From JARRRD01 sp037381085 (GTDB taxonomy: Bacteria; Nitrospirota; Thermodesulfovibrionia; Thermodesulfovibrionales; UBA6898): a DNA stretch of 21,133 bases. The notes beneath the pieces were generated by a model. It had not been told where the DNA came from, searched no databases, and worked only from the letters and a program-made list of their open reading frames with translations. Position 1 is the first letter of the stretch; each line of letters begins with the position of its first letter. Location: NCBI GenBank assembly GCA_037381085.1, contig JARRRD010000057.1, positions 1 through 21,133 on the forward strand, given 5' to 3'. The position numbers were made by a program, and so were the translations under genes. Positions 13,348 to 21,133 of this stretch are shown piece by piece.

Positions 13348-15018
13348 ATGTTTTGTTACCAATGTGAACAGGCGGCCGGGGGAAAGGGCTGCACAAAGAA
13401 GACGGGGATATGCGGAAAGAGCGAAGAGGTGGCTGCTCTGCAGGACCTTCTCGTACACTCGCTGAAAGGGCTGGCGCTCTTTGCGGAGGCAGGACGCAAG
13501 GTCGGTATCAACGACAGGGACGTGAATGTTTTTACGTCGGAGGCGCTCTTTTCGACCCTTACGAACGTTGATTTCGACGCACTGCGTTTCGAGTCTCTCA
13601 TCAGGCGTTCAGTCGAACTGAGGGAGTCGCTTAAGGAAAAGGTGAACTCCTCAGGCGCCGCCGTGGACTTTAAGCACGGGAGCGTAACCTTTGTTCCTGC
13701 CAGGAGTCTCGATGAGTTGACGGGGCAGGGCAGGGCGGTCAAAGAGAATGTGCCCGGCAAGGAGATCGACCCTGACATACAGTCTCTCCAGGACATGGTA
13801 CTTTTCGGGCTGAAGGGTGTGGCCGCCTATGCCGATCACGCCCTGATCCTGGGGAAGGAGGACGATGCGGTATTTGCTTTCATGCATGCTGCCCTGGCGG
13901 CCATGACGAGGACCGATCTCGGTCTCGACGACTGGGTGGGTCTGGCATTGAAGTGCGGAGAGATCAACCTGAGAACAATGGAACTTCTTGACGGCGCAAA
14001 CACGGGTACCTACGGACATCCCGTGCCGACAAAGGTACCCCTCGGAGCAAGGAGAGGAAAGGCGATTCTCGTCTCGGGCCATGACCTGAAGGATCTTGAA
14101 GAGATTCTGAAGCAGACCGAAAACAGGGGCATATCGGTCTATACACACGGTGAGATGCTTCCCGCTCACGGATATCCGGGGTTGAAGCAGAAGTATCCCC
14201 ACCTCTACGGACATTACGGCACGGCGTGGCAGAACCAGCAGAAGGAGTTTGCGAAGTTTCCAGGCGCGATATTAATGACCACTAACTGCCTTCAGAGGCC
14301 TCTTGATTCGTATACCGGCAATATTTTCACCTGCGGCCTTGTGGGGTGGCCCGGCGTGAGACATATACCCGACAGGGACTTTACCCCCATTGTCGAAAAG
14401 GCCCTCGAAATGGCGGGTTTTAAAGAGGATGTCTCCGGGGCCGAGGTCATGACCGGTTTTGCAAGAAATGCGGTGCTGGGTATTGCCGGCAAGGTCGTCG
14501 ACGCGGTGAAGAACGGGCAGATCCGTCACTTCTTTCTGGTCGGCGGCTGTGACGGCGCAAAGCCGGGAAGAAACTACTACACGCGGTTCGTCGAAATGGC
14601 GCCGAAAGACACCGTGGTGCTCACTCTCGCCTGCGGAAAGTTCAGGTTCTTCGACAGGGACCTGGGCGATATCGGCGGCATTCCGAGACTCCTCGATGTG
14701 GGCCAGTGCAACGATGCCTACTCGGCTGTTCAGATAGCGCTCGCCCTTGCCGGGGCGTTCAACACCGGCGTCAACGAGCTGCCGCTTTCCCTGATACTCT
14801 CGTGGTATGAGCAGAAGGCTGTGGCAATACTCCTTACGCTGCTTCACCTGGGCATTAAGGACATCCGGTTAGGGCCTTCCCTGCCGGCCTTCGTTACACC
14901 GAATGTTCTCGACTTCCTGGTGAAGAAATTCGGTATCAGACCCATTGCCTCTACCCCGGAGGAGGACCTCAGGGCAATCCTGGGCAGCGACTTCTGCCCG
15001 GAGTCCGAGGTGGCGTAA
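13348..15018 (+). CDS. hcp: Hybrid cluster protein (hydroxylamine reductase / NO-detoxification)
   Basis: This 556-residue protein starts at ATG 13348, with GGAGG at 13338-13342. N-terminal C3, C6, C15 and C22 (CYQCEQAAGGKGC, GICGK) bind a [4Fe-4S] cluster in the spacing of the short anaerobe-type Hcp. All seven expected ligands of the hybrid 4Fe-2S-2O cluster can be found: H245 (SGHD), E269 (HGEM), C314 (TNCLQRP), C401 (GGCDGAKPGR), C429 (LACGKFRF), C454 (GQCNDAYS) and E488 (SWYEQK). Hcp reduces hydroxylamine and nitric oxide and can take part in protein S-nitrosylation; it is a cytoplasmic nitrosative-stress enzyme of anaerobes. No NADH oxidoreductase (Hcr) gene is adjacent, so electrons must come from elsewhere. 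Regulation by an FNR/HcpR-like protein is suggested by the upstream dyad. Confidence 0.97.
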   Translation: MFCYQCEQAAGGKGCTKKTGICGKSEEVAALQDLLVHSLKGLALFAEAGRKVGINDRDVNVFTSEALFSTLTNVDFDALRFESLIRRSVELRESLKEKVNSSGAAVDFKHGSVTFVPARSLDELTGQGRAVKENVPGKEIDPDIQSLQDMVLFGLKGVAAYADHALILGKEDDAVFAFMHAALAAMTRTDLGLDDWVGLALKCGEINLRTMELLDGANTGTYGHPVPTKVPLGARRGKAILVSGHDLKDLEEILKQTENRGISVYTHGEMLPAHGYPGLKQKYPHLYGHYGTAWQNQQKEFAKFPGAILMTTNCLQRPLDSYTGNIFTCGLVGWPGVRHIPDRDFTPIVEKALEMAGFKEDVSGAEVMTGFARNAVLGIAGKVVDAVKNGQIRHFFLVGGCDGAKPGRNYYTRFVEMAPKDTVVLTLACGKFRFFDRDLGDIGGIPRLLDVGQCNDAYSAVQIALALAGAFNTGVNELPLSLILSWYEQKAVAILLTLLHLGIKDIRLGPSLPAFVTPNVLDFLVKKFGIRPIASTPEEDLRAILGSDFCPESEVA

Positions 15019-15026
15019 GACAGGAA

Positions 15027-15066
15027 GGGAGGCATGGTGCCAAAAGATTCCGTACCTCCCTCTCTT
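15027..15066 (+). terminator. Probable terminator of hcp
   Basis: GGGAGGCATGG (15027-15037) and its near-complement ending CCTCCC (15055-15060) form a stem of about eleven pairs with one mismatch and one wobble, followed by TCTCTT. It begins eight bases after the hcp stop. Confidence 0.55.
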
Positions 15067-15221
15067 AATCAAACTTGAGTTGAGCGCCTATGAATTTCGT
15101 CATTCCGGTCCCGTGCCTTTGGTGTCGCCCGAGGCAGGTGCGCTCCGCCTGAAGTAATGTTACCCGACTGAAGTCCGGCAGCGCCGCTGGGTAGTCCAGT
15201 CAGTGCCCGGAACACGCGGGC

Positions 15222-16254
15222 TCATGTCCCTCCCGGGACATCAGCTTTTTCTCCGAGTACATCCTCGATGTACAACATCTTTATGATGACGACGGCTGCC
15301 GCAGTCAGCGGCGTGGCAAGGATGAGCCCGAGAAGACCGGCGTAGACGCCCAGTAATATCTGCGCGATTATAATTATCACCGGAGGCAGAAGAACCTGGT
15401 GCTGCTGAATCATCGGGCTCACAAAGTAGGCTTCAAAGGTATGGATAAGGAGATAAAGTCCTATGACGTAGACCACCTTTATGGGGTTGTCCAGCAGTGC
15501 GAGCAGTACTGCCGGTACGGCTGACATTATGGCTCCCAGATAGGGGATAAAGGTCAGAAGCGCTGCGAAGAGCCCGAGCGTCAGGGCGAGGGGGATACCT
15601 ACGAGTTTCAGCCCTATCCCGGTAAGGAGTCCTACCAGCGCCATTCCGAGCAGCCTCCCTGCAAGCCATCTGTGCAGTGTAACCGCAAGGGCATTGAAGA
15701 TGTGGGCGGCGCGCTGCCGCTTTTCGGGAGGCACCAGGCGGAGGAACCCTTTGATGTAAACGCGGGGGTCTTCCCTTCGCCTCGGCGAGGAGCATCCCGC
15801 CCCCGAGCAGATCCCGAAAACTGGGCATCTGTCGCAGTATCTCCCTCCCAAGGGGGTTTTCCTGGATCCGGTTCCGGATATGTGCCAGCGCATCGGGCAG
15901 CTTCTGCCCGAGTTCATTTGCCTGTGCGGCAACATGGGGAGTAAGCAGGGAGAACGAGAGATACAAAATCCCCCCGATGGCCAGGATTACTGCAATGACC
16001 GAAACGAAGAAAGGAAGCTTCAAGGCCCTGCTGAGTGGTGCGCTCAATCCACGGATGAAGATGGCGAAGAGTACGGCCCCGAAGGCAAGCAGGAAAATGC
16101 CCGATTCCGCCCACAGGAGAAGACATAGGAAGAGAATCCCGGCAGTGATCAGCACCGCGATGAGCACTTTGCCTGCAAAGAGCCCGCAGTCGCGGGGCGG
16201 GATGGGGGAGTTGCCCGGAATGTCCGTTCTTTCTTCAAATCCTCCGTCGGCCAT
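15222..16254 (-). pseudogene. AI-2E family transporter, broken by frameshift and probable deletion
   Basis: Two minus-strand frames together make one AI-2E-family permease. The first (16254 to about 15775) gives the N terminus and early membrane helices, ending RDLLGGGMLLAEA. The second (about 15770 to 15222) resumes at EDPRVYIKGFLRLVPPEKR and continues through GIGLKLVGIPLAL and LTFIPYLGAIMSAVPAVLLA to the C terminus. The start is ATG at 16254 with GAGG upstream. In relatives a hydrophobic helix normally lies between these two parts; it is missing, so the lesion seems to be a deletion of roughly 30 codons as well as a frame change. The family exports signalling molecules or ions. Assembly error is an alternative explanation. 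Confidence 0.75.
15224..15241. other. Perfect hairpin at the 3' end of the permease pseudogene
   Basis: ATGTCCC (15224-15230), loop TCCC, GGGACAT (15235-15241). It overlaps the last codons of the gene and has no T run on the minus strand, so a terminator function is doubtful. Confidence 0.3.
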
Positions 16255-16380
16255 TTGTTCCTCTCATTTCATTCTATCCGATCCTGGCGAAATCTGAATT
16301 ATAAATTTTGAAAGCTGCGGTCAGGGTGAGTGGGTTCAATTCCCGAAAGGCATGATAACCCCCGAGGCATGCCAGGATAT

Positions 16381-16434
16381 GGAGGCTCTTTGATTCGATT
16401 CCTCCTTAAATGAAGGGGGACTTCGGCTTCATTT
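16381..16434 (-). terminator. Paired hairpins downstream of the M24 peptidase gene
   Basis: On the minus strand, AAATGAAG and CTTCATTT (16434-16427 and 16415-16408) form an 8-bp stem about 35 bases after the peptidase stop, followed by a second short stem GGAGG/CCTCC (16405-16401, 16385-16381). There is no U-tract, so termination is only suggested. Confidence 0.35.
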
Positions 16435-16468
16435 CAGTCATGCGCCGTCTGCGGGACAAAGCTTCTTA

Positions 16469-17659
16469 CTAAAGGTAAACCATATCATCCGGAAGTGTGG
16501 TAAGCTTCTCGCACACCGAATCGGTTACGGCATAGGTGTTCTCTATTCCCACGGCCCCCAGCCCGGGGAAGACGAACTTCGGCTCGATTGCTATGGTATG
16601 CCCCGGCTGGAGAGGGAACCTGAATTTCGGGGCCAGCACCGGCAGTTCATCCAATTCGAGGCCGACGCCGTGACCGACGAACTTCGCCTGCTCGCCCGGA
16701 TATCCCATGAAATAATCGCGCAGGCCTGCCGCCTCAGCCATGCGTGAGGCGCCCTGGAAGAGATCTTCCCATATTTCCCCGGCCCTCAGGTTTTCTGCCA
16801 GCCATGCCTGTATAGCGATGGCTGTTTCAAAGGCGCTCTTTATTTCGGGGGCGGGCTTTCCTATCACGAAGATGCGGGTCATGTCCACCATATATCCGTT
16901 GACAGCCACCCCGTAATCAATGACGACAGGGACGTTCTGCCCGATGACAGACGAAGAAGGACCGTAGGGGGCGGCGGCGGAGAGTCCCTTGCCGGTGATC
17001 GGCCCGTCGAAGCAGCCGGGCGTTGCAGCGCTTTCGCCGGCGACAGCAAGTCCTGTCGTCTCCTGGTTAAATGCCCTCATGCGGAGGTATCCTTCATGCC
17101 CCGACTTTCGCAGCCTGTACTCGAACTCGGCGGACAGTTCCAGTTCGCTCATCCCGGAGGTGAGGAATCCCGGGACCTCGCTGAAAACCTCGCAGAGTGT
17201 TCCGGCGCTGAGCCTCATCTGTTTCAGTTCGAAGGCCGACTTCACTGACCGGAGTTCCCTGTTGATCATCGAGATATCGACGAACTCCCTTCCGGGAATA
17301 AGCCTCTTGTAGAAAAGGCAGGACTGAACGGGCAGTACGTCTAAAGTGAGCCCGATCTTCCTGATAGCCCCGTCGAAGAGAAAGGAAAATTCGCCGCTCG
17401 GGGGAAAAGGCCTGACGTCGGCTACGGCGCTCTCGCGGCTGGCCCGCGTGTAACTCTTCCTTACCAAGTGTACCGGTCTGCCGTCGGCAGGAACCCAGAG
17501 CGCCCCGTTCTGGCGCGATCCGGTAAAATAGTAAAGGTCGACTGAATAGACCAGCAGGGCGCCGTCGATACCTTCTTCCCTGAGCCGTGCCTGAAGGCGG
17601 TTTATCCTGGCCTCGCTTTCGGCCCTTATCATGTGTTTTACTTCGCCGGTGTCGTTCAT
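16469..17659 (-). CDS. M24-family aminopeptidase (Xaa-Pro peptidase-like)
   Basis: This 396-residue protein has an N-terminal creatinase-like domain (about 15-140, with YFTGSRQNGALWVP) and a C-terminal pita-bread metallopeptidase domain. The five metal ligands of the M24 family are all present: D248 (VVIDYG), D259 (MVDMTR), H330 (VGHGVGLELDELP), E359 (AIEPKF) and E373 (GIENTY). These enzymes remove N-terminal residues next to proline using two divalent metal ions; no signal peptide is seen. Its ATG overlaps the nagZ stop by an ATGA four-base overlap, so it is translationally coupled to NagZ. Whether it acts on cell-wall peptides or general Xaa-Pro peptides cannot be told from sequence. Confidence 0.92.
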   Translation of the reverse strand: MNDTGEVKHMIRAESEARINRLQARLREEGIDGALLVYSVDLYYFTGSRQNGALWVPADGRPVHLVRKSYTRASRESAVADVRPFPPSGEFSFLFDGAIRKIGLTLDVLPVQSCLFYKRLIPGREFVDISMINRELRSVKSAFELKQMRLSAGTLCEVFSEVPGFLTSGMSELELSAEFEYRLRKSGHEGYLRMRAFNQETTGLAVAGESAATPGCFDGPITGKGLSAAAPYGPSSSVIGQNVPVVIDYGVAVNGYMVDMTRIFVIGKPAPEIKSAFETAIAIQAWLAENLRAGEIWEDLFQGASRMAEAAGLRDYFMGYPGEQAKFVGHGVGLELDELPVLAPKFRFPLQPGHTIAIEPKFVFPGLGAVGIENTYAVTDSVCEKLTTLPDDMVYL

Positions 17660-19080
17660 CTTGCCAACCTTCTCGAAATGATGTCCGCTGCCGCTTCCTG
17701 GGCCGTCTTGTCGTCCCAGAAGGCGTACATCCGGGCGGCGTTCTTCAGATGAGGCAGGAGGTAGGGACTGCCGAATGAAATAAGGAGATCTGCCTTGCCC
17801 GCAACGTCCGACAAAGTGTCGCGAAGCCAGCTGCTTGCGCCCCCCTTCCAGGCCCTGGTTTCAGAGAATACTGCTACTACGGTGAAGGCCCCTTCAGGAG
17901 GGCTTATTCTCCGGGTCCTTGAACCCTGTCTGAGAGTATGGAACTGCGCCTCCCTCAGATTGGCCTTCAGACGCTTGCGGAAAGCTGCTCCCTTTTCCTC
18001 CTGTTCATCATTGAGAACGACTACAAAAGGTCTGCTCCGGACACTGAATCTGCCCGATGTCTTGATCGCCCTCTCGGTCAGCTCACGTGAAAGTCTGAGG
18101 TGGTTGTCAAAAGGCGGCGTCGTCGTGGGCCGAAGACGTTTAAGACCCGCCCGGAAGCGGTCCAGGCGCCGCGGGTGAAAAGAGGCCCCCCTTCTCCTGA
18201 GATAGTCCGCTGTCCTTTCCGGGTCTGAAGGATGGAGCAGTATGTCGCACCCCGCATTGATTGCCCTTAGAGACGCCTCCTCTTCGGAGAATTTCCCCAC
18301 TCCGCCCATATTCATGGCATCCGTTATCAATATGCCCTTAAATCCCATTTCTCTCCTCAGGAATGAGACGGCCTTGCGGGAAACGGACATGGGCGCGCCT
18401 GAAGCGTCTATTGCAGGGACGCTCAGATGTCCCAGCATCATCATCTTGACCCCAGCCCTTATGGCACTTCGAAAGGGCCTCAGCTCCTGTCTCTTAAGGG
18501 CCGGGAGGCTACGGTCAATGACAGGAAGCCCTATATGGGAATCTGTTCCGGTATCACCGTGCCCCGGGAAATGCTTGCCGCATGCGGCAATGCCGCATCG
18601 CTGTAAGGTCTCGACCATCTCGCACCCGAAAAATGAAACGGTTCTACTGTCCTCTCCGAAGGCCCTTGCAGCAATAATAGGGTTTTCGGGGTTCGTATTT
18701 ATATCAAGGACCGGGGCGAAGATGGTATTGATCCCCACGTATTCCGATTCGGCCGCCAGGGCCTCAAAGGCCCTTTTGACAAGGAGCATGCCATTTCTTC
18801 GGCAGCGGCCGGCGGCAGCAGCCATGGCCATTGCCGGGGGGAAGGAGGTACCGCCTTCGACCTGTTGGCCGAGTCCGCGCTCAAGGTCCGACGAAATTAT
18901 GAGCGGCAGCTCCGACTCCTCCTGGAGTCTTCCGATAAATTCGCGTATCTCTTCGAGTTCCCCGCCGAAAATAATAAACCCTGCAATCCCTCTTTTGACC
19001 AGCGAGAGGTAGTAGCCGGATCTTGTGCTGATTTCGTTTCCGTTCAGCCTGGGTATAATGGATCTGTAATAATTCTCCAT
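17656..19080 (-). CDS. nagZ: Glycoside hydrolase family 3 beta-N-acetylhexosaminidase (NagZ-like)
   Basis: This 474-residue protein has a GH3 TIM-barrel over about residues 1-330 and an extra C-terminal alpha/beta domain of about 120 residues, longer than the ~340-residue single-domain NagZ of enterobacteria. The NagZ signature KHFPGHGDTGTDSH spans 169-182, with the catalytic Asp-His dyad at D180 and H182; the nucleophile should be D254 (ITDAMNM). NagZ removes GlcNAc from cell-wall fragments during peptidoglycan recycling. There is no signal peptide, consistent with a cytoplasmic enzyme. The stop overlaps the ATG of the M24 peptidase. No Shine-Dalgarno lies upstream; a TATAAT placed five bases before the ATG suggests a leaderless mRNA. 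Confidence 0.93.
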   Translation of the reverse strand: MENYYRSIIPRLNGNEISTRSGYYLSLVKRGIAGFIIFGGELEEIREFIGRLQEESELPLIISSDLERGLGQQVEGGTSFPPAMAMAAAAGRCRRNGMLLVKRAFEALAAESEYVGINTIFAPVLDINTNPENPIIAARAFGEDSRTVSFFGCEMVETLQRCGIAACGKHFPGHGDTGTDSHIGLPVIDRSLPALKRQELRPFRSAIRAGVKMMMLGHLSVPAIDASGAPMSVSRKAVSFLRREMGFKGILITDAMNMGGVGKFSEEEASLRAINAGCDILLHPSDPERTADYLRRRGASFHPRRLDRFRAGLKRLRPTTTPPFDNHLRLSRELTERAIKTSGRFSVRSRPFVVVLNDEQEEKGAAFRKRLKANLREAQFHTLRQGSRTRRISPPEGAFTVVAVFSETRAWKGGASSWLRDTLSDVAGKADLLISFGSPYLLPHLKNAARMYAFWDDKTAQEAAADIISRRLAR

Positions 19081-19091
19081 GGGATATTATA
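19080..19091 (-). promoter_or_regulatory. -10 box placed for leaderless transcription of nagZ
   Basis: On the minus strand TATAAT (19091-19086) ends five bases before the nagZ ATG (19080), so transcription would begin at about the A of the start codon. The -35 position reads TATCGG, a poor match, which lowers confidence. Confidence 0.35.
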
Positions 19092-19396
19092 CATGGCGGC
19101 CGTACTCACCGATACTTCCGGCAAAGCGCAAATGGCATGGCGCACAGAGCACAGGGGAAAGGACAGGCCGAAAAAGAAAGTCAGGACTTCCGTAAGCAGA
19201 CTATCTGCGGCGATCAGCCGGATGACGGCTGAAAGCCGAATGCCGGTGACTGAAGTCGTCTTCCCCAAGGTTGATAAATGTCTTTTGCACAATTTAAAAT
19301 TAAAAGTTCTCCGGCCGGGAGTTTCGGTGCGGAGAGTCAGGAGACGGTTCGCGTGGTTTCTGGCGCTTCTACCAAATGGCAGGTCGGGAGAGATAA
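19081..19396. other. 316-base spacer between divergent nagZ and ftsY
   Basis: It holds the nagZ and ftsY promoter candidates. Frames of 80 to 180 codons cross it on both strands, but they overlap the flanking genes and lack ribosome-binding sites and recognisable protein features. No RNA gene is seen. Confidence 0.45.
19271..19300 (+). promoter_or_regulatory. Sigma-70-like promoter candidate for ftsY
   Basis: TTGATA (19271-19276) and TAAAAT (19295-19300) with an 18-base spacer; the predicted start near 19307 gives a leader of about 90 bases before ftsY. Confidence 0.45.
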
Positions 19397-20302
19397 ATGG
19401 GATTATTTGACAGACTCAGGAAGGGACTTACAAAGACAAAAGAGAGTTTTATCGGAAAGGTGGATTCCATATTCACCGGACGGCCGGTGGATGAGGAGAC
19501 CTTGGAGGAACTCGAAGAGACGCTTGTTTTGTCTGACGTTGGCGCGGGCAGTGCTGCAGAAATAGTCCGGCGTCTGAAGGAGAAGTCCGACAAGGGCGAG
19601 ATAAAGGGCGCAGGTTCGGTGAAAGATTTCCTGAAACAGGAGATGGTCTCAATGCTCGGCATAAGCCATCCCCTCGTTGCATTCGGGGAAAGACCTTTCG
19701 TGATTCTGACCGTCGGTGTCAACGGCGTGGGAAAGACGACGACCATAGGGAAACTGGCGAACAAATTCCGGAATGAAGGATACTCTGTGATGCTTGCCGC
19801 CGGAGACACCTTCAGGGCCGCAGCCATCGAGCAACTGGAGATATGGGCTGAGAGGGCCCAGGCCCAGTTCGTCAAGCACCAGAGCGGCTCCGACCCTTCC
19901 GCCGTCGTGTTCGACGCGATAGAGGCCGCCAGGGCACGGGGAATAGACGTGGTTATCGTAGACACTGCCGGGCGTCTCCATACCAAGAGTCCTCTCATGG
20001 AGGAGCTGAAGAAGGTCAGGAGGGTATGCGGCAAGGCGATGTCCGGCTCTCCACATGAGGTGCTGCTTGTGGTCGATGCAACGAACGGGCAGAACGCGCT
20101 GCGACAGGCGCAGATGTTCAATGAGGCCATCGGTGTTACCGGGATTGCCCTGACAAAGCTGGACGGAACTGCCAAGGGGGGGATTGTCTTTGCCATAAGG
20201 AGGGAACTCAATATACCGGTGAAGCTCATAGGGGTGGGAGAAGGTGTCGAAGATCTCCAGGACTTTTCCCCGCCTGACTTCGTCAAGGCGCTCTTCGAAT
20301 AA
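19397..20302 (+). CDS. ftsY: Signal recognition particle receptor FtsY
   Basis: This 301-residue SRP-receptor GTPase docks SRP-bound ribosomes at the membrane for co-translational insertion of membrane proteins. It has the NG core only: the N-domain four-helix bundle (about 1-95) and the G domain with P-loop GVNGVGKTTT (107-116), AAGDTFRAAAIEQL (134-147), DTAGR (189-193) and TKLDGTAKGG (253-262), then GVGEGVEDLQDF. The long acidic A domain of enterobacterial FtsY is absent; an amphipathic N terminus (MGLFDRLRKGLTKTK) probably binds membrane lipid. ATG at 19397 follows GGGAGAG. It is convergent with the next gene with only 28 bases between stops. All GTPase motifs are intact. Confidence 0.97.
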   Translation: MGLFDRLRKGLTKTKESFIGKVDSIFTGRPVDEETLEELEETLVLSDVGAGSAAEIVRRLKEKSDKGEIKGAGSVKDFLKQEMVSMLGISHPLVAFGERPFVILTVGVNGVGKTTTIGKLANKFRNEGYSVMLAAGDTFRAAAIEQLEIWAERAQAQFVKHQSGSDPSAVVFDAIEAARARGIDVVIVDTAGRLHTKSPLMEELKKVRRVCGKAMSGSPHEVLLVVDATNGQNALRQAQMFNEAIGVTGIALTKLDGTAKGGIVFAIRRELNIPVKLIGVGEGVEDLQDFSPPDFVKALFE

Positions 20303-20330
20303 AGCGGATCGGCAGCTTACCGTTAAACTG

Positions 20331-20777
20331 TCAGAAGGTCGAAGGGTCTTCGGGGGGGAGTTCGCTTTCGTCGAAGGGCAGAACACCTATCTGGCTCAGG
20401 ACGGACTCCATGTTAACCAGATACTCCCTGTAATCGTACCCGGGCATTTCTCCTTCGAGCGCCTTCTCGACGATCTTATCTATGGCTGCAAAGTCCTGTG
20501 CCCCGTCGACGACGCCGGAACGCTTCAGCACTTCAAACATCGTCCTGTCGTCGGTCATGTCGTCCTTTTCCGTAATGTTGAGGAGCTTCCTCTTGTCGGC
20601 CCGTGCAATATACCACTTCATGGCGGATACCAGGGCGTCGTAAAAAGTGACGATGCCCGCTGATATCTTTCCTTCCCTCAGTCTCCTCCGGCCGCAGCGT
20701 ATATGCAGTTTGGCCCTCATGAGAGGGCCTTCCACCGGCCCTAGGGTGTCTTCGTTCATCAGCCCGAAATGCGGCAT
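20331..20777 (-). CDS. Conserved-looking protein of unknown function
   Basis: This 148-residue protein starts at ATG 20777 with AGGAGA about seven bases upstream. It has no signal peptide or membrane segment. The N terminus is MPHFGLMNEDTLGPVEGP, followed by a basic stretch (HIRCGRRRLREGKISAG), a helical segment (IVTFYDALVSAMKWYIARAD) and an acidic C terminus (FDESELPPEDPSTF). The helical part resembles a small alpha-helical domain with an HEPN- or TPR-like look, but no catalytic RxxxxH motif is present, so this is not a call. It lies 38 bases after the next gene on the same strand, and the two are probably an operon. Function unknown. Confidence 0.65.
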   Translation of the reverse strand: MPHFGLMNEDTLGPVEGPLMRAKLHIRCGRRRLREGKISAGIVTFYDALVSAMKWYIARADKRKLLNITEKDDMTDDRTMFEVLKRSGVVDGAQDFAAIDKIVEKALEGEMPGYDYREYLVNMESVLSQIGVLPFDESELPPEDPSTF

Positions 20778-20815
20778 AAAAATATCTCCTGTTCCTGAAG
20801 TACAGAGGAAAGTAT

Positions 20816-21121
20816 TTATGTCCTGAAGTATCCCAGCCTTTCCATCTCGCCAAAGGTCCAGTTGTCTGCCAAAATCTCGTCGGTGCCCACGTCGGGAAGG
20901 CTGACCGCATACTCCCGCAAAAAAAGATAGGCAAGCTTCTTGTGGATCGAATTGAGCTTTTCGCCGCGATCGACCGCAGCGTTGTCCAGCTGGTCACGGA
21001 TCATCATCGCCCTGATACGTTCATCGATGACCCGCTCGCGCACATCTTCCTTTACAAGCATCAGGCACCCCTTGCCCCGGGAAACAAGCTTGAAAGGGAT
21101 CTCCCTGTCTGTCTCGGGCAC
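20816..21121 (-). CDS. Small protein of unknown function, start near window edge
   Basis: This 101-residue protein starts at GTG 21121, with AAGGA at the window edge at good spacing; the frame stays open to base 21133, so a longer N terminus cannot be excluded. It is soluble, with charged helices (MLVKEDVRERVIDERIRAMM, GEKLNSIHKKLAYLFLREYA) and a conserved-looking C terminus (NWTFGEMERLGYFRT). It resembles the DUF507-type small helical proteins only in size, and the match is not convincing. It is upstream of, and likely co-transcribed with, the 20331-20777 gene. Function unknown. Confidence 0.6.
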   Translation of the reverse strand: MPETDREIPFKLVSRGKGCLMLVKEDVRERVIDERIRAMMIRDQLDNAAVDRGEKLNSIHKKLAYLFLREYAVSLPDVGTDEILADNWTFGEMERLGYFRT

Positions 21122-21133
21122 GTCGTTTTCCTT

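Noticed and set aside
16320..16365. GGTTCAATTCC resembling a tRNA T-arm
   Set aside because: No acceptor, D-arm or anticodon stem can be folded around it on either strand.
18242..19012. Plus-strand frame of 256 codons opposite nagZ
   Set aside because: Antisense of an intact GH3 enzyme with all catalytic motifs; Ser/Pro-rich shadow composition.

Overview
The window is a roughly 53% GC bacterial segment, probably from a metagenome or draft assembly: it carries a 59-base N gap (12122-12180), and its first ~125 bases do not match the rest in composition. The gene content (chemosensory cluster with a HEAT-repeat protein, hybrid cluster protein, secreted mono-heme protein with a Thr-Pro linker, DUF3047, DedA, Slp-type lipoprotein, NagZ, FtsY) fits a Gram-negative anaerobe such as a member of Nitrospirota (Thermodesulfovibrionia-like) or a deltaproteobacterial lineage. 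That placement is inference from gene content only.

Region 1 (1-5951, + strand) is a chemosensory operon: the tail of a methyl-accepting chemotaxis protein, CheW, a large HEAT-repeat protein, CheR, CheB, a coiled-coil/GAF protein and a single-domain CheY-like receiver. The genes abut or overlap, and four of the six complete ones start with GTG or TTG. No CheA lies in the window; the part that might hold it is cut off by an abrupt change to GC-rich, unrelated coding sequence at about base 125, which looks like a contig-end chimera.

Region 2 (6177-7580, +) has a small two-helix membrane protein followed by an FAD-dependent oxidoreductase. It converges on region 3 (7588-10285, - strand): a secreted DUF3047 protein, a secreted Tyr/Arg-rich protein and a DedA-family membrane protein. 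The spacers hold a promoter candidate, a possible terminator and a repeat-like element with inverted ends (10371-10467). Region 4 has an Slp-like outer-membrane lipoprotein (+) whose signal peptide can be recovered only by allowing an ATT start, then on the - strand a cytidylate-kinase-like protein and a secreted CxxCH protein broken by the N gap.

Region 5 (13017-15060) is the hybrid cluster protein gene hcp (+). All seven hybrid-cluster ligands are present. A perfect TATGAT-N4-ATCATA dyad sits exactly 41.5 bases upstream of the start site predicted from a TATATT -10 box, the class II geometry of an FNR/CRP-family activator. Region 6 (- strand) contains an AI-2E-family permease gene broken by a frameshift that also appears to remove a membrane segment, then a translationally coupled NagZ-M24 peptidase pair. 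NagZ may be leaderless. Region 7 has ftsY (+) with its own promoter candidate, converging on two small conserved-looking proteins of unknown function (-).

No tRNA, rRNA, CRISPR array or transposase was found. The most informative items are the hcp operator/promoter geometry, the HEAT- and GAF-containing chemosensory operon, the non-canonical start of the Slp-like gene and the decayed permease.
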